A DNA stretch of 64,000 bases from Bacteroidales bacterium. GTDB taxonomy: Bacteria; Bacteroidota; Bacteroidia; Bacteroidales; UBA932. This document shows positions 17,912 to 26,192 of this stretch, piece after piece. The first letter of the stretch is position 1. The number at the start of each line of letters is the position of its first letter. Location: positions 1 to 64,000 of the forward strand of contig JAFVCK010000073.1 of the NCBI GenBank assembly GCA_017479265.1, written 5' to 3'. A program made the translations under genes and the position numbers. The notes below the pieces were generated by a model that was not told the origin of the DNA, did no database searches, and worked only from the letters and a program-made list of their open reading frames with translations.

Positions 17912-18838
17912 TTATGCCATCAGTCTTCGGTGAAGAAGATCAATATAGAATGTCTTGAGTTCGTCTGAAAGGAAGGAGCGCTGAATCTCTTCTTCAAATT
18001 TGGGCAGCAAATCATTGTATTTTTTCTTGACACGGTCGAAAACGATTTCCGGTACGCCGCATGTGCGGTATGCGCTCCTGAAGTCAGCATCCTTCATCCG
18101 CTTCTTTTTCCCGTTGAGGTTAAGGGCTAACTCTTCGTCGTCGGCCGGATTGCTTATGACGGCATTTAATAGATCGTATGCCGGAGTGAGCACGGGCTCG
18201 CCGGCAGGAGAATATAGCGAAAAGTTCTTCAGATGCATATCGTTATTCCCTGTAAGCCAGGAGAAATACACCAGCTCCAGGAAATCTACCATATCCAGCT
18301 GTGCATTGGCCGAATATCTTCGGATGGCCTTGCCGATCTGCTCGTAAGAACTCCGATACTTATGCTCTGTCTGGCGCTCGGTCAGTTGGCACATATCTTC
18401 CATTGCAATCTTCTCCCCATCGGCCTTACGGTCGATGCGCCTTGTGAGGTATCCGATGCTGCCGTCTTTCATTCGGATAAGCGTATGGGGAACAACCTTC
18501 AGTCTTGCAATCCCGGCAAGATGCATGGTCAAGTCTTCATTCTCGGGCAGCATCGCAAAGCGCTCCGTCTGAGGTTTGAAGATGAAATCTCCCCGGAGCC
18601 CCACAATGGTGAGTTTCTGAGAATCCTTGTGCTTATCCAGATTCAAGGACAGTTTGGGCTGCACTCCTGTGAGCGTAGTCTGCGACTTGATTACCTGGGC
18701 AGCAAGTTCATCCATCTGCGCACGCGTGTAGTCCAAAGATGGAGTTGTGGCCGTGCCGAAGAATTTCCTGCAACAGGATTTGTGGAAATCTACCTCACCG
18801 GGCCCGAGTTCCTTATAGCAATACAAACACTTACTCAT
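17912..18838 (-). CDS. hipT: HipT-like Ser/Thr kinase toxin (C-terminal HipA domain)
   Basis: 308 aa. The N-terminus carries a zinc-ribbon-like cluster (Cys4, Cys7, His19, Cys22). The Gly-rich loop is T55-L-T57-G-V-Q-P-K, with Thr at the positions where HipA/HipT kinases carry regulatory phospho-Ser. The catalytic Asp200 and Asn205 lie in NNDMHLKN, and the Mg-binding Asp222 in PAYDLLNA. The N-subdomain-1 of HipA is absent and encoded separately upstream. HipA and HipT phosphorylate aminoacyl-tRNA synthetases (GltX or TrpS in E. coli systems); the target here is unknown. Its start overlaps hipS by 8 bases. Confidence 0.88.
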   Translation of the reverse strand: MSKCLYCYKELGPGEVDFHKSCCRKFFGTATTPSLDYTRAQMDELAAQVIKSQTTLTGVQPKLSLNLDKHKDSQKLTIVGLRGDFIFKPQTERFAMLPENEDLTMHLAGIARLKVVPHTLIRMKDGSIGYLTRRIDRKADGEKIAMEDMCQLTERQTEHKYRSSYEQIGKAIRRYSANAQLDMVDFLELVYFSWLTGNNDMHLKNFSLYSPAGEPVLTPAYDLLNAVISNPADDEELALNLNGKKKRMKDADFRSAYRTCGVPEIVFDRVKKKYNDLLPKFEEEIQRSFLSDELKTFYIDLLHRRLMA

Positions 18839-19163
18839 CGCCTTCCTCTTTTATGGGAATTACGCTTACTGCGCCGATACAGTCCTTGCAACAGAGAAGA
18901 AGCAGGGCAAATCTGTCCAGCTCGCTGATATCCGTATTGCGCAGTGCTACATCCAGAAGCCATCCTTCGGGAATAAGGCCGTCGAAGAACGGGAAAAGAA
19001 CCGTAGACTGATATGGCTTGTCGGTCAATGGTAGAGTCAGGCTGACGGGCGAGGATGCAGAATCGGCAAGATACTCTTTGTCATATCGGAACTCATATCC
19101 CTCATCTGTTTCTTTCAAGATTCCGGCGTTTATCCCTTTATATTGAATCAATGCTTTACTCAT
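18831..19163 (-). CDS. hipS: HipS-like protein (HipA N-terminal subdomain)
   Basis: 110 aa, equivalent to the free-standing N-subdomain 1 of HipA (Couple_hipA type). LTLPLTDKPYQSTVLFPFFDGLIPEGW is the family hallmark (usual form FF.NLLPEG). In the E. coli O127 HipBST system the separate HipS, not HipB, neutralises the HipT kinase; the same split here makes it the candidate antitoxin. Its start overlaps hipB by 4 bases and its end overlaps hipT by 8, so all three are translationally coupled. Confidence 0.85.
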   Translation of the reverse strand: MSKALIQYKGINAGILKETDEGYEFRYDKEYLADSASSPVSLTLPLTDKPYQSTVLFPFFDGLIPEGWLLDVALRNTDISELDRFALLLLCCKDCIGAVSVIPIKEEGDE

Positions 19164-19366
19164 CTTACCTTCTTTTGAGGAATCAGTTCATATCCAAACA
19201 GGTTAAACACTTGGGCAACCTTGTCCATACGGACGGTAGCCTTGCCTTGTTCCAATTCGCGCACGAAGTTCAGGCCGACGCCTGATTTCATCGCCAGGTC
19301 CACCTGCGTGAGACCGTGCTCTTTCCGCAGGGATTTTAAAGTGGAAGATATGATATTATTATTCAT
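19160..19366 (-). CDS. hipB: HipB-like helix-turn-helix repressor
   Basis: 68 aa, a minimal Xre/Cro-type HTH: LKSLRKEHGLTQVDLAMKSGVGLNFVRELEQGKATVRMDKVAQVFNLFGYEL. It is first in the hipB-hipS-hipT operon. The gene starts 2 bases after an 11-bp half-site that is repeated inverted 39 bases upstream, which fits autorepression. Confidence 0.9.
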   Translation of the reverse strand: MNNNIISSTLKSLRKEHGLTQVDLAMKSGVGLNFVRELEQGKATVRMDKVAQVFNLFGYELIPQKKVR

Positions 19367-19368
19367 AT

Positions 19369-19460
19369 TTACATTCGTTCGGATGCAAATATAAGAAATA
19401 ATTCTCGTATTACATCACAACGAATGTAATTATTGCAAAAATAGGCTATTTGCATCCGAA
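19369..19460 (-). promoter_or_regulatory. hip promoter flanked by two sets of perfect inverted repeats
   Basis: The minus-strand -7 box TATATTTG occupies 19386-19393, with a possible -33 TTGTG at 19416-19420. TTACATTCGTT (19369-19379) and its exact inverse AACGAATGTAA (19419-19429) bracket this core promoter. A second exact pair, TTCGGATGCAAATA (19378-19391) and TATTTGCATCCGAA (19447-19460), overlaps it. The second arm reaches into the last codons of the neighbouring gene. These are likely HipB operators. Confidence 0.65.
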
Positions 19461-19874
19461 AGGATATAATCCGGAGGTCGTGGAATCGTGACCCACTCCC
19501 GCTACAATAGCCCCGGGAGGAAGAGAATATGGCTTCTGCCAGTCCATATATTCTTTATATGCGGCATAATCGGTGCTGAGCCGGAGGGAAGACTCTTCGC
19601 CGACCTGGGGGTGAAAGGAAGGGTCGTTGAATACTCCGGGATATGTCTCTGCCGTCATATCGTGGGCATGGACATATTTTTGATTGCGAAACAACTCCTG
19701 GATGACTATTATGTCCATCCCAAGATGGTGCATGGACCTGACGATACCTTTCCAGTCTTCGGCTGTCAGCATGCGTATGTCCTTGTTCCAATGGAGGGCC
19801 TCCTGTTCGCTCCAGAGGTACAGACCGGCCCAGGCTGTAGCGAGAATAAGCAGTAAGAAAGATGACTTTTTCAT
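19446..19874 (-). CDS. Short secreted protein, possibly a truncated DUF4434-like protein
   Basis: 142 aa with a signal peptide or anchor (FLLLILATAWAGLYLW). Residues 30-70 (LTAEDWKGIVRSMHHLGMDIIVIQELFRN) resemble the start of DUF4434-type TIM-barrel proteins, which are usually over 250 aa, so this may be a truncated copy. The second half (PGVFNDPSFHPQVGEES, then DSTTSGLYPFG) is not recognised. The gene lies between the hip operon and the fold-back element. It ends inside an arm of the hip inverted repeats. Confidence 0.5.
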   Translation of the reverse strand: MKKSSFLLLILATAWAGLYLWSEQEALHWNKDIRMLTAEDWKGIVRSMHHLGMDIIVIQELFRNQKYVHAHDMTAETYPGVFNDPSFHPQVGEESSLRLSTDYAAYKEYMDWQKPYSLPPGAIVAGVGHDSTTSGLYPFGCK

Positions 19875-19957
19875 ATTAATATGACGTGGTTACCGGTCAT
19901 TTGCACCCAAAAGTTTCTGTGTATAATAATATCTCTTGCCCTCCCGGGGGGCCGCCT

Positions 19958-20090
19958 AAACAAGGAATGGCATGCGGTCACTACGTTCCCTTGTGTTTTT
20001 TTTGCTGCCCAGGGCTTATGAGAGCAAGCTCTCAACGCCCCGGACATCAAAAAAAGCACCGCAGCTTCGCTGCGATGCCATTCCTTGTTT
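19958..20090. repeat. 133-bp imperfect fold-back element abutting tRNA-Ser
   Basis: The ends AAACAAGGAATGGCAT (19958-19973) and ATGCCATTCCTTGTTT (20075-20090) are perfect 16-bp inverted repeats. Inner parts also pair imperfectly: a T8 tract plus GCTGCCCAGGGC on the left against an inverted CTTTTTTTGATGTCCGGGGC on the right, with TGAGAGC-AA-GCTCTCA at the centre. A small side hairpin GCAGC-TTC-GCTGC sits near 20061-20073. There is no coding potential. It touches the 3' end of tRNA-Ser. It could be a MITE-like element or a bidirectional terminator or processing structure. Confidence 0.7.
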
Positions 20091-20091
20091 G

Positions 20092-20179
20092 CGGAGAGAG
20101 CGAGATTCGAACTCGCGATACCCTTTTGGGGTACACACGCTTTCCAGGCGTGCCTCTTCAGCCACTCGAGCATCTCTCC
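20092..20179 (-). tRNA. tRNA-Ser (anticodon GGA)
   Basis: Read on the minus strand, the acceptor stem GGAGAGA pairs with TCTCTCC, followed by discriminator G. The anticodon arm CACGC-CTGGAAA-GCGTG gives anticodon GGA (UCC/UCU codons). A long variable arm (TACCCCAAAAGGGTA) is typical of class II tRNA-Ser, and the T arm is GCGAG-TTCGAAT-CTCGC. CCA is not encoded. A -7 box (TATATTTG) lies 15 bases upstream. Confidence 0.97.
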
Positions 20180-20194
20180 TCACAAATGGGACTG

Positions 20195-20202
20195 CAAATA
20201 TA
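20195..20202 (-). promoter_or_regulatory. -7 box of tRNA-Ser
   Basis: TATATTTG on the minus strand, 15 bases before the mature tRNA 5' end, matching TAnnTTTG. Confidence 0.6.
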
Positions 20203-20536
20203 AGAATTATTTTTGAAACACTCCCAATTTTTGTTGAAAAATATCGCGATAAAGAAAAATTGACATATCGCGATAAAAAATTTTAGTTGAAAATTATAAG
20301 ATTTTGACACTTGTAAATTACTGTTTATTACTTATTTTCCGCCAGGAACCGTTCTATTGATTATCATAAAACGATAAAAATCCTTGTTATCCACCACTTG
20401 AAGCCTTGCTATCAAATTTGGATTAATCAAAATAATTTCCGTAATTTGCAAATTGTATCTTCGGATTATTCCATGGTGGAGGCGTCCGGGCAAAATGAGT
20501 GATACTTATTCAATATATTAATTAAAGGTAATGCTT
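20203..20536. promoter_or_regulatory. AT-rich intergenic region with twin TATCGCGATA palindromes
   Basis: No gene is seen in this stretch. Two identical 10-bp palindromes, TATCGCGATA at 20242-20251 and 20266-20275, are spaced 24 bases centre to centre, the geometry of a dimeric regulator site. Further right, near 20440-20450, GTAATTTG could be the -7 region of the SusCD operon, giving a leader of about 85 nt before the ATG at 20537. Confidence 0.45.
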
Positions 20537-23095
20537 ATGAGAAAGATTAAGCTATTGTCCGTCGGAGTGGCAGCTCTTGCCATCCTGTTCGGATGCCAGC
20601 AGAAGGAGCAGCAGGCAGGCGATGCGCCCAAGAAGGGTTTGCAGACAGCCGTATTTGCCGCTGAAACCACTGCGGTTGACAACACCTCAGCTACTTTCAA
20701 GGTTACTGTGACTGAGAATGACGAGGCGACATGGTATTGCATCCTGACCGATGACATTACCAGCAAGCCCTCGGTTGCCGTGAGCAATGCGCTGAAGGAC
20801 ATCAATGTTACAAGGCATATCCTCGAGTACTCGCATTCCAAGGACACCACGTTCACGGGACTGCGCCAGGGTTGGCCTTATCGTTTTATCGTTACCGGCC
20901 TTATCGCCAACGGTACCACCTACGGCGAGCCCGCAGTCGTCGAATTCAATGCAGGCGGTGACATCATCTACTCACATGACGAGCTGAAGAAGAACACGGA
21001 TATCGTCATTGAGGCTGCAGTTGACGAGGAAGGAAAGGCTACCATCAACATTTCGCACGCGCCCGAGAAGTACACGGTGACGGTCGTAGAAGAATCCGTC
21101 ATCACTTCCAAGGATACTTTCGACGGAGATTATGCTGATTTCATCCTCGCCGATGCGGAGGCAACCCGTACTGCCGGAAGTTTCGCCGACGAGATTCATT
21201 CCGGAGATTACACCCTCACCCAGACTCTTGAGTCCAATGTCAAGTATGCCATCGTAGTTTACGGTGTGACCGACAATTTCAACGTCACCAACGAGTACAA
21301 CAACGCTCCCGTGGCCTACGTGACTTATCTCCCTGATTACGAGGATTATGTCGGCGACTGGGAAATCAAGGACGAGGCAGGTGAAAGCCTGGCTATATGG
21401 AGGATTGCCCCGTTTGAGGCCGGCAAGACCGAGCGTTTTGTCATCACCGGCACCAATCTCGCAGATTTCACTCTCGTAGGTATCTTCAACGCGGAGACAC
21501 ATGCCATGTATATTCCTGCCCAGAAGCTAGGCGAAGATGATACTTACACTTATCTTTTCTATGGTATAGACCAGGATGATTATCCGGAAAGCGCTGGACA
21601 GAATCCCGACAACAGTGCTTTGCTTACCATCTACCATGACGAGGACGGTACCGTCACTGCTACAGGTGCCGAATATACGGCTGTATATAGTGGAACGGAA
21701 TATCAAGAGATAATAGTTGCCGTTGGTGTTCTCTGTGTTGCAGCCGACAATAAGTTCTATACTGCTGATGAACTGCCTTTCATTTCGCTTCCTGCCGTAT
21801 TGGTTGAAGGTGAACTCCCCGACGAGCCTTCAGAGGATCCTTCCGAGGAGCCCGGTGAGGAGGAGTCCGCATACGAGTCCTGGCTTGGCGTATGGAACGT
21901 CACCCGTGGCGAGGCCAAGGACAGATGGACCATTACCGAGAAGGTGGCCGGTTCTTCCTATACCATCACCGGAATCGACGGCATGAATGTCGAAATCGAG
22001 GCCGGTTTCGACGAGGAGACAGGCAGCCTTACCCTCGCTTCAAGCGCCTCTTCCCAGGCTGCGGTCAACCCTTACGCTACCCAGCTTGTCTGCGGTCTTG
22101 CCGGCATGGTGGTCTATAGCGGCAACATGGTTCCCGTTTCAGGCGAATTCCCCGTTGCTGTCGCCACTCTCTCCGGAAAGGATGCAGCTACCCTCGCTTC
22201 CGCAGGTTCCGTCACCATCGCCAGCAAATCTTACGATCTGGCCGGCATGTGCATCTATGGCCTCCCCGCAGGTGCTGAGGATGGCTATGTGTTTGTGACA
22301 GAGTTCACTACATTCCCCGCTACAATGACTCGCGCCAGCGGCGAAGGCGGCGGTGAAGAAGAAATCGGATACAACACCTGGATTGGCACATATTCCGTTA
22401 CTCTTGACGGAAATGACCTGGCCTTTGTTGTCAAGGAAGGCGAAAAGGACAAGTCCCTGGTCATGGTTTATCCTGAGGACATGTATGAGTATGAAATAGA
22501 ACTGACATACAATGCCGAGGACAATTCCGTTACCGTAGCCAACGGACAGCTTGTCGATGAGTACACCAACCAGAGCTATGGCCCGGTCAAGGATTATCTG
22601 TACGGTGGATGCCCTTCAGGCTCGAACATCGGACCCGTTTCCGGTACCTACCCCATCACCAATGCTACATTGGCTGCTGACGGCAATTCCTTCACTTTCA
22701 ATGGTGGCAATGTCCTGACTCTTACCGACAATACAGGTGCTTCAAGTGAAGCCGAAGTAGTTCTCATGACTGTTTATGGAATTATTCAGGAGGGAGACTA
22801 TGAAGGATACTATATTGATTACTTCTCCGGTGGCACCGGCAGCGACGGTACGGTTTATCCTGAACTGAGGTTCTTCTTCCCTCTGACCTTCACCAAGACA
22901 GAAGCCGCCACCTCCGCCCTCAAGGCTCCTTCAAGGAATGTCTTCAAGCCTTACAGGTATATGGAGAACCGCGGGACCGTCAAGTCCTACAAGGCTGCGG
23001 ACGGCCGCAGGGCAGCCCGCTGCTACATGGCTGAGAGTTTTGCCGGCAAGGGCGCATTCACGCTCAGCCCGATGGGTCAGAAACTTGCACGATAG
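20537..23095 (+). CDS. Giant repeat lipoprotein upstream of SusC
   Basis: 852 aa from the ATG at 20537 (an alternative ATG is 6 bases upstream). Signal peptide with lipobox LFGC. Residues 35-150 look like a fibronectin-III or Ig-like domain. At least three later units begin with a Tyr..Trp/Tyr..Gly-x-Trp/Tyr pattern (YEDYVGDWEI, YESWLGVWNV, YNTWIGTYSV) followed by a short beta domain, like a lipocalin-type xGxW domain. An acidic Pro/Glu linker (EDPSEEPGEEE) separates units. The C-terminus is a basic Lys/Arg/Ala tail, as in the lipoprotein at 300. It lies 30 bases before susC and is probably a surface-exposed binding component. Confidence 0.75.
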   Translation: MRKIKLLSVGVAALAILFGCQQKEQQAGDAPKKGLQTAVFAAETTAVDNTSATFKVTVTENDEATWYCILTDDITSKPSVAVSNALKDINVTRHILEYSHSKDTTFTGLRQGWPYRFIVTGLIANGTTYGEPAVVEFNAGGDIIYSHDELKKNTDIVIEAAVDEEGKATINISHAPEKYTVTVVEESVITSKDTFDGDYADFILADAEATRTAGSFADEIHSGDYTLTQTLESNVKYAIVVYGVTDNFNVTNEYNNAPVAYVTYLPDYEDYVGDWEIKDEAGESLAIWRIAPFEAGKTERFVITGTNLADFTLVGIFNAETHAMYIPAQKLGEDDTYTYLFYGIDQDDYPESAGQNPDNSALLTIYHDEDGTVTATGAEYTAVYSGTEYQEIIVAVGVLCVAADNKFYTADELPFISLPAVLVEGELPDEPSEDPSEEPGEEESAYESWLGVWNVTRGEAKDRWTITEKVAGSSYTITGIDGMNVEIEAGFDEETGSLTLASSASSQAAVNPYATQLVCGLAGMVVYSGNMVPVSGEFPVAVATLSGKDAATLASAGSVTIASKSYDLAGMCIYGLPAGAEDGYVFVTEFTTFPATMTRASGEGGGEEEIGYNTWIGTYSVTLDGNDLAFVVKEGEKDKSLVMVYPEDMYEYEIELTYNAEDNSVTVANGQLVDEYTNQSYGPVKDYLYGGCPSGSNIGPVSGTYPITNATLAADGNSFTFNGGNVLTLTDNTGASSEAEVVLMTVYGIIQEGDYEGYYIDYFSGGTGSDGTVYPELRFFFPLTFTKTEAATSALKAPSRNVFKPYRYMENRGTVKSYKAADGRRAARCYMAESFAGKGAFTLSPMGQKLAR

Positions 23096-23125
23096 TCACT
23101 TATTCAATGATAAAAGATACAGCTT

Positions 23126-26100
23126 ATGAAGAATTTTAAGCTTTTGATTTCCACCTTGGTTCTGGCGTTCGCCGCTTTGACGGCGTTCGCACAGAACGTG
23201 AAGGTGAGCGGTGTGGTGACGGACGAGAACGGGCCCCTTCCCGGTGTCGCCGTCCAGGTGAGCGGTACGTCAAAGGGTACTGCTACCAACGCTGACGGTA
23301 GTTACACTATTACCGTTCCTTCGAATGCGACACTCGTCTTCTCCGCAATAGGTTATACAGATGAAACTGTCGCCGTAGCAGGCCAGTCAGTCATAAATGT
23401 CTTCATGAAAGAAGACAAGATGGTCCTTGAAGAGACCGTGGTCATCGGCTACGGTTCCGGCCAGAAGATTTCCAATATCGTAGGTTCCGTAAAGACCGTG
23501 AAGGCAGAGTCCCTGAACAACGCTCCTTCGGCATCCGCCCTCGACATGCTCCAGGGACAGGTTGCAGGTCTTGCAGTTCTCACCACCGGTGGTGTGGCGG
23601 GTGACAACAACGTTTCCATGACCCTTCACGGCCACGGTTCCCTTACTTCCGGAACCAGCCCTCTGTTCGTCATCGACGGTATCCCTTCATCCAGCCGTAC
23701 CATCATGGCCATGAACCCTAACGACATCCTCTCGATATCCATCCTGAAGGATGCCTCCGCAACATCCATCTACGGTGCCCGTGCCGCTAACGGCGTTGTC
23801 TATGTTACCACCAAGAGCGGTGCTTACAACGAGACGGCTACCGTTACTATCCGCAGCCAGTGGGGTATTTCCACCCTTGCCGACTTCACCATGTACAACA
23901 ACATGATGAGCGGCGACGAGCTGAAGGATTTCTGGATGAGGGCCGGTATATATGACAAGGCTTACATCGACGAGACCTACACGGACCACGGCTACACTGC
24001 CAACACCAAGTGGCATGAGTACTACCAGAGGTTCAACAACCCTCAGTACCAGAACGATATTACCGTTGAAGGCGGCGGTCGCAAGGTTGCTTACATGATA
24101 GGCGCTTCCCAGTTCCATCAGACCGGTAACACCTACGGCAACTACTATGACAGGTACACAGTACGTTCCAACGTCCAGGGGCACCCTACCGACTGGCTCA
24201 AGGTCGGTTTGAATGTGAACTTCTCCTACGACAAGCGCAACAACAACGGTAACTGGTCAGATTCCGGCAATCTTGATGCCAACTATCTGGCAGGTGGTCT
24301 GTCAATGATTCTGAACCCTCTGTATCCCGCCATCGACCCTGTAACCGGCGATGTTTATGAGAAGGAGTTCCTCGTTTATGCAGGAGCAGCCAACCCTAAA
24401 TACCAGTACAGCAAGACTACCCGTCAGGTTGACCGTTACGGTGTAGTAGGTGGTGCATACGTTGAAATAGAGCCCATCAAGAACCTCAAGATAGTCTCCC
24501 GCGGAGGTATCGACGGTTCCGAGACTCTGTTCAAGTACAACTATCCTGCTTCCTACGCAGCAGAGCAGAACAGCACTGCAGGACATAGCCGTTCATCAAC
24601 CTTCGACTATTCTGCAACCATTACCAATACCATCGAGTATTCCTTCGGCATAAACAACAACGACCACAGGTTCTCCTTCCTCGCAGGTCATGAAGGCATA
24701 TTCAACAACTATGATTACTTCTGGGCTTCTTCAGCCGGTCAGACCGATGACCGTATGGCCGAACTCGACCATGGTATCCAGGCCAACTTCGATATGAGTG
24801 AGTCTTCGACCCAGAGTTCCTTCCTGTCTTTCTTCGGTCATGCCGATTACAACTTCAGGGAGAGATACTTTGTTGACCTGACCCTCCGTTACGATGCTTC
24901 TTCGCGTTTCGGCCGTTCCAACCGCTGGGCTCCATTCTGGGCCGCAGGTTTCCTGTGGAAGGCCAAGAGGGAGAACTTCCTGCGGGGTGTGTCATGGCTC
25001 GATGACCTGAATTTCAAGCTCAGCTACGGTACCCAGGGTAATGCCGCCATCGGCGACTATGTGCAGTATGCTACCATCAGCCAGTTCTCTTCCGCATACG
25101 GCGGAGTCAGCGGTTTCGGTGTTTCTTCTCCTTCCAACTATGAGCTCAAGTGGGAGAACCAGGGTCTGCTCAGTTTCAATGTCAACGGCCGTCTGTTCAA
25201 CAGGTTCGACTTCGACATCGAATTATACAACAGAATCACCACCAACATGCTGATGGATGTTCCCCAGCCTTACACCGCAGGTTTTACCTCAGTGACCAAG
25301 AATGTCGGCGGACTCTCCAACAGGGGTATAGATATCACCCTTGGTGTTGACATCCTCCGCGGCAGGGATTACTTCCTGCGCTTCAGCACGACCTTCAACT
25401 ACAACAAGGAAACCATTACCGAACTGTTCGACGGCAGGACGGAGTGGGAGATTGAAGGCACGGGTCTTACATACGTGGTCGGCCAGCCTGTCAGTTTCTA
25501 CTATCCTCTGTTCGCCGGCATCGACCCTGACAACGGTAAGCAGCTCTGGTATGTTCCTACCGGTTGGGAGGAGTATCAGGAGACCGGCGACGTGACCAAG
25601 ATTGACAAGACCGTCACCCGCATGGACAAGACTACCGACGAGTTCGACGAACTGCTCACCCAGAACACCGGCAAGAAGCGTTATGCTCCTGTCACCGGCG
25701 GTTTCAGCCTTTCCGGTTCATGGAAGGGTCTGTCCCTGCAGGCTGACTTCTCCTATGTACTCGGCAAGTACCTCATCAACAACGATGCATTCTTCTACAA
25801 CAACCCTAACCAGTTCAAGGGTTACAATACTTCCCACAGCGTGACGGACTATTGGACTCCTTCCAACCGTTATGCGAAGTATCCCGACTGGTCTTCAGGT
25901 GCTGTCATGCAGTTCGATACCCACCTTCTCGAACCCGCATCCTTCCTGAGGCTCAAGAGCTTGATTGTAGGTTACTCTCTCCCCGAAAAGGCTCTTCGCT
26001 GGAGCAACGGCGTGCTCAAGGGCGTGAAGGTGACATTCACCGGACGTAACCTGTTCACTGCTACCAAGTTCATGGGCGGTGACCCCGAAGCCAACTACAA

Positions 26101-26164
26101 CCTGACCCTCGGTCTGCCCGGTAGTACAAGACAGTTCCTCGGTGGTCTTGAAATCACTTTCTAA
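23126..26164 (+). CDS. SusC/RagA-type TonB-dependent outer-membrane receptor
   Basis: 1012 aa. A signal peptide ends at AFAQ. An N-terminal CarbopepD-regulatory-like domain (VSGVVTDENGPLPGVAVQVSGTSKGTAT) is followed by the TonB box and plug (EETVVIGYG, then LFVIDGIP and SILKDASATSIYGARAANGVVYVTTKSG). The large beta-barrel ends in an aromatic (LEITF). It imports bulky substrate across the outer membrane with its SusD lid. The ligand cannot be read from the sequence; the protease downstream suggests peptides. Confidence 0.96.
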   Translation: MKNFKLLISTLVLAFAALTAFAQNVKVSGVVTDENGPLPGVAVQVSGTSKGTATNADGSYTITVPSNATLVFSAIGYTDETVAVAGQSVINVFMKEDKMVLEETVVIGYGSGQKISNIVGSVKTVKAESLNNAPSASALDMLQGQVAGLAVLTTGGVAGDNNVSMTLHGHGSLTSGTSPLFVIDGIPSSSRTIMAMNPNDILSISILKDASATSIYGARAANGVVYVTTKSGAYNETATVTIRSQWGISTLADFTMYNNMMSGDELKDFWMRAGIYDKAYIDETYTDHGYTANTKWHEYYQRFNNPQYQNDITVEGGGRKVAYMIGASQFHQTGNTYGNYYDRYTVRSNVQGHPTDWLKVGLNVNFSYDKRNNNGNWSDSGNLDANYLAGGLSMILNPLYPAIDPVTGDVYEKEFLVYAGAANPKYQYSKTTRQVDRYGVVGGAYVEIEPIKNLKIVSRGGIDGSETLFKYNYPASYAAEQNSTAGHSRSSTFDYSATITNTIEYSFGINNNDHRFSFLAGHEGIFNNYDYFWASSAGQTDDRMAELDHGIQANFDMSESSTQSSFLSFFGHADYNFRERYFVDLTLRYDASSRFGRSNRWAPFWAAGFLWKAKRENFLRGVSWLDDLNFKLSYGTQGNAAIGDYVQYATISQFSSAYGGVSGFGVSSPSNYELKWENQGLLSFNVNGRLFNRFDFDIELYNRITTNMLMDVPQPYTAGFTSVTKNVGGLSNRGIDITLGVDILRGRDYFLRFSTTFNYNKETITELFDGRTEWEIEGTGLTYVVGQPVSFYYPLFAGIDPDNGKQLWYVPTGWEEYQETGDVTKIDKTVTRMDKTTDEFDELLTQNTGKKRYAPVTGGFSLSGSWKGLSLQADFSYVLGKYLINNDAFFYNNPNQFKGYNTSHSVTDYWTPSNRYAKYPDWSSGAVMQFDTHLLEPASFLRLKSLIVGYSLPEKALRWSNGVLKGVKVTFTGRNLFTATKFMGGDPEANYNLTLGLPGSTRQFLGGLEITF

Positions 26165-26192
26165 CCTTTAGTTACAAGTTAATTTGAAAGTT

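Noticed and set aside
17912..19163. hipS and hipT as one frameshifted hipA gene
   Set aside because: Each has its own ATG and stop with an 8-base overlap, the kinase begins with its own Cys/His cluster, and the split form is common in Bacteroidota and matches HipBST.
19871..20203. Open frames of about 100 aa over the tRNA-Ser region on both strands
   Set aside because: They translate the tRNA and fold-back repeat and are not genes.
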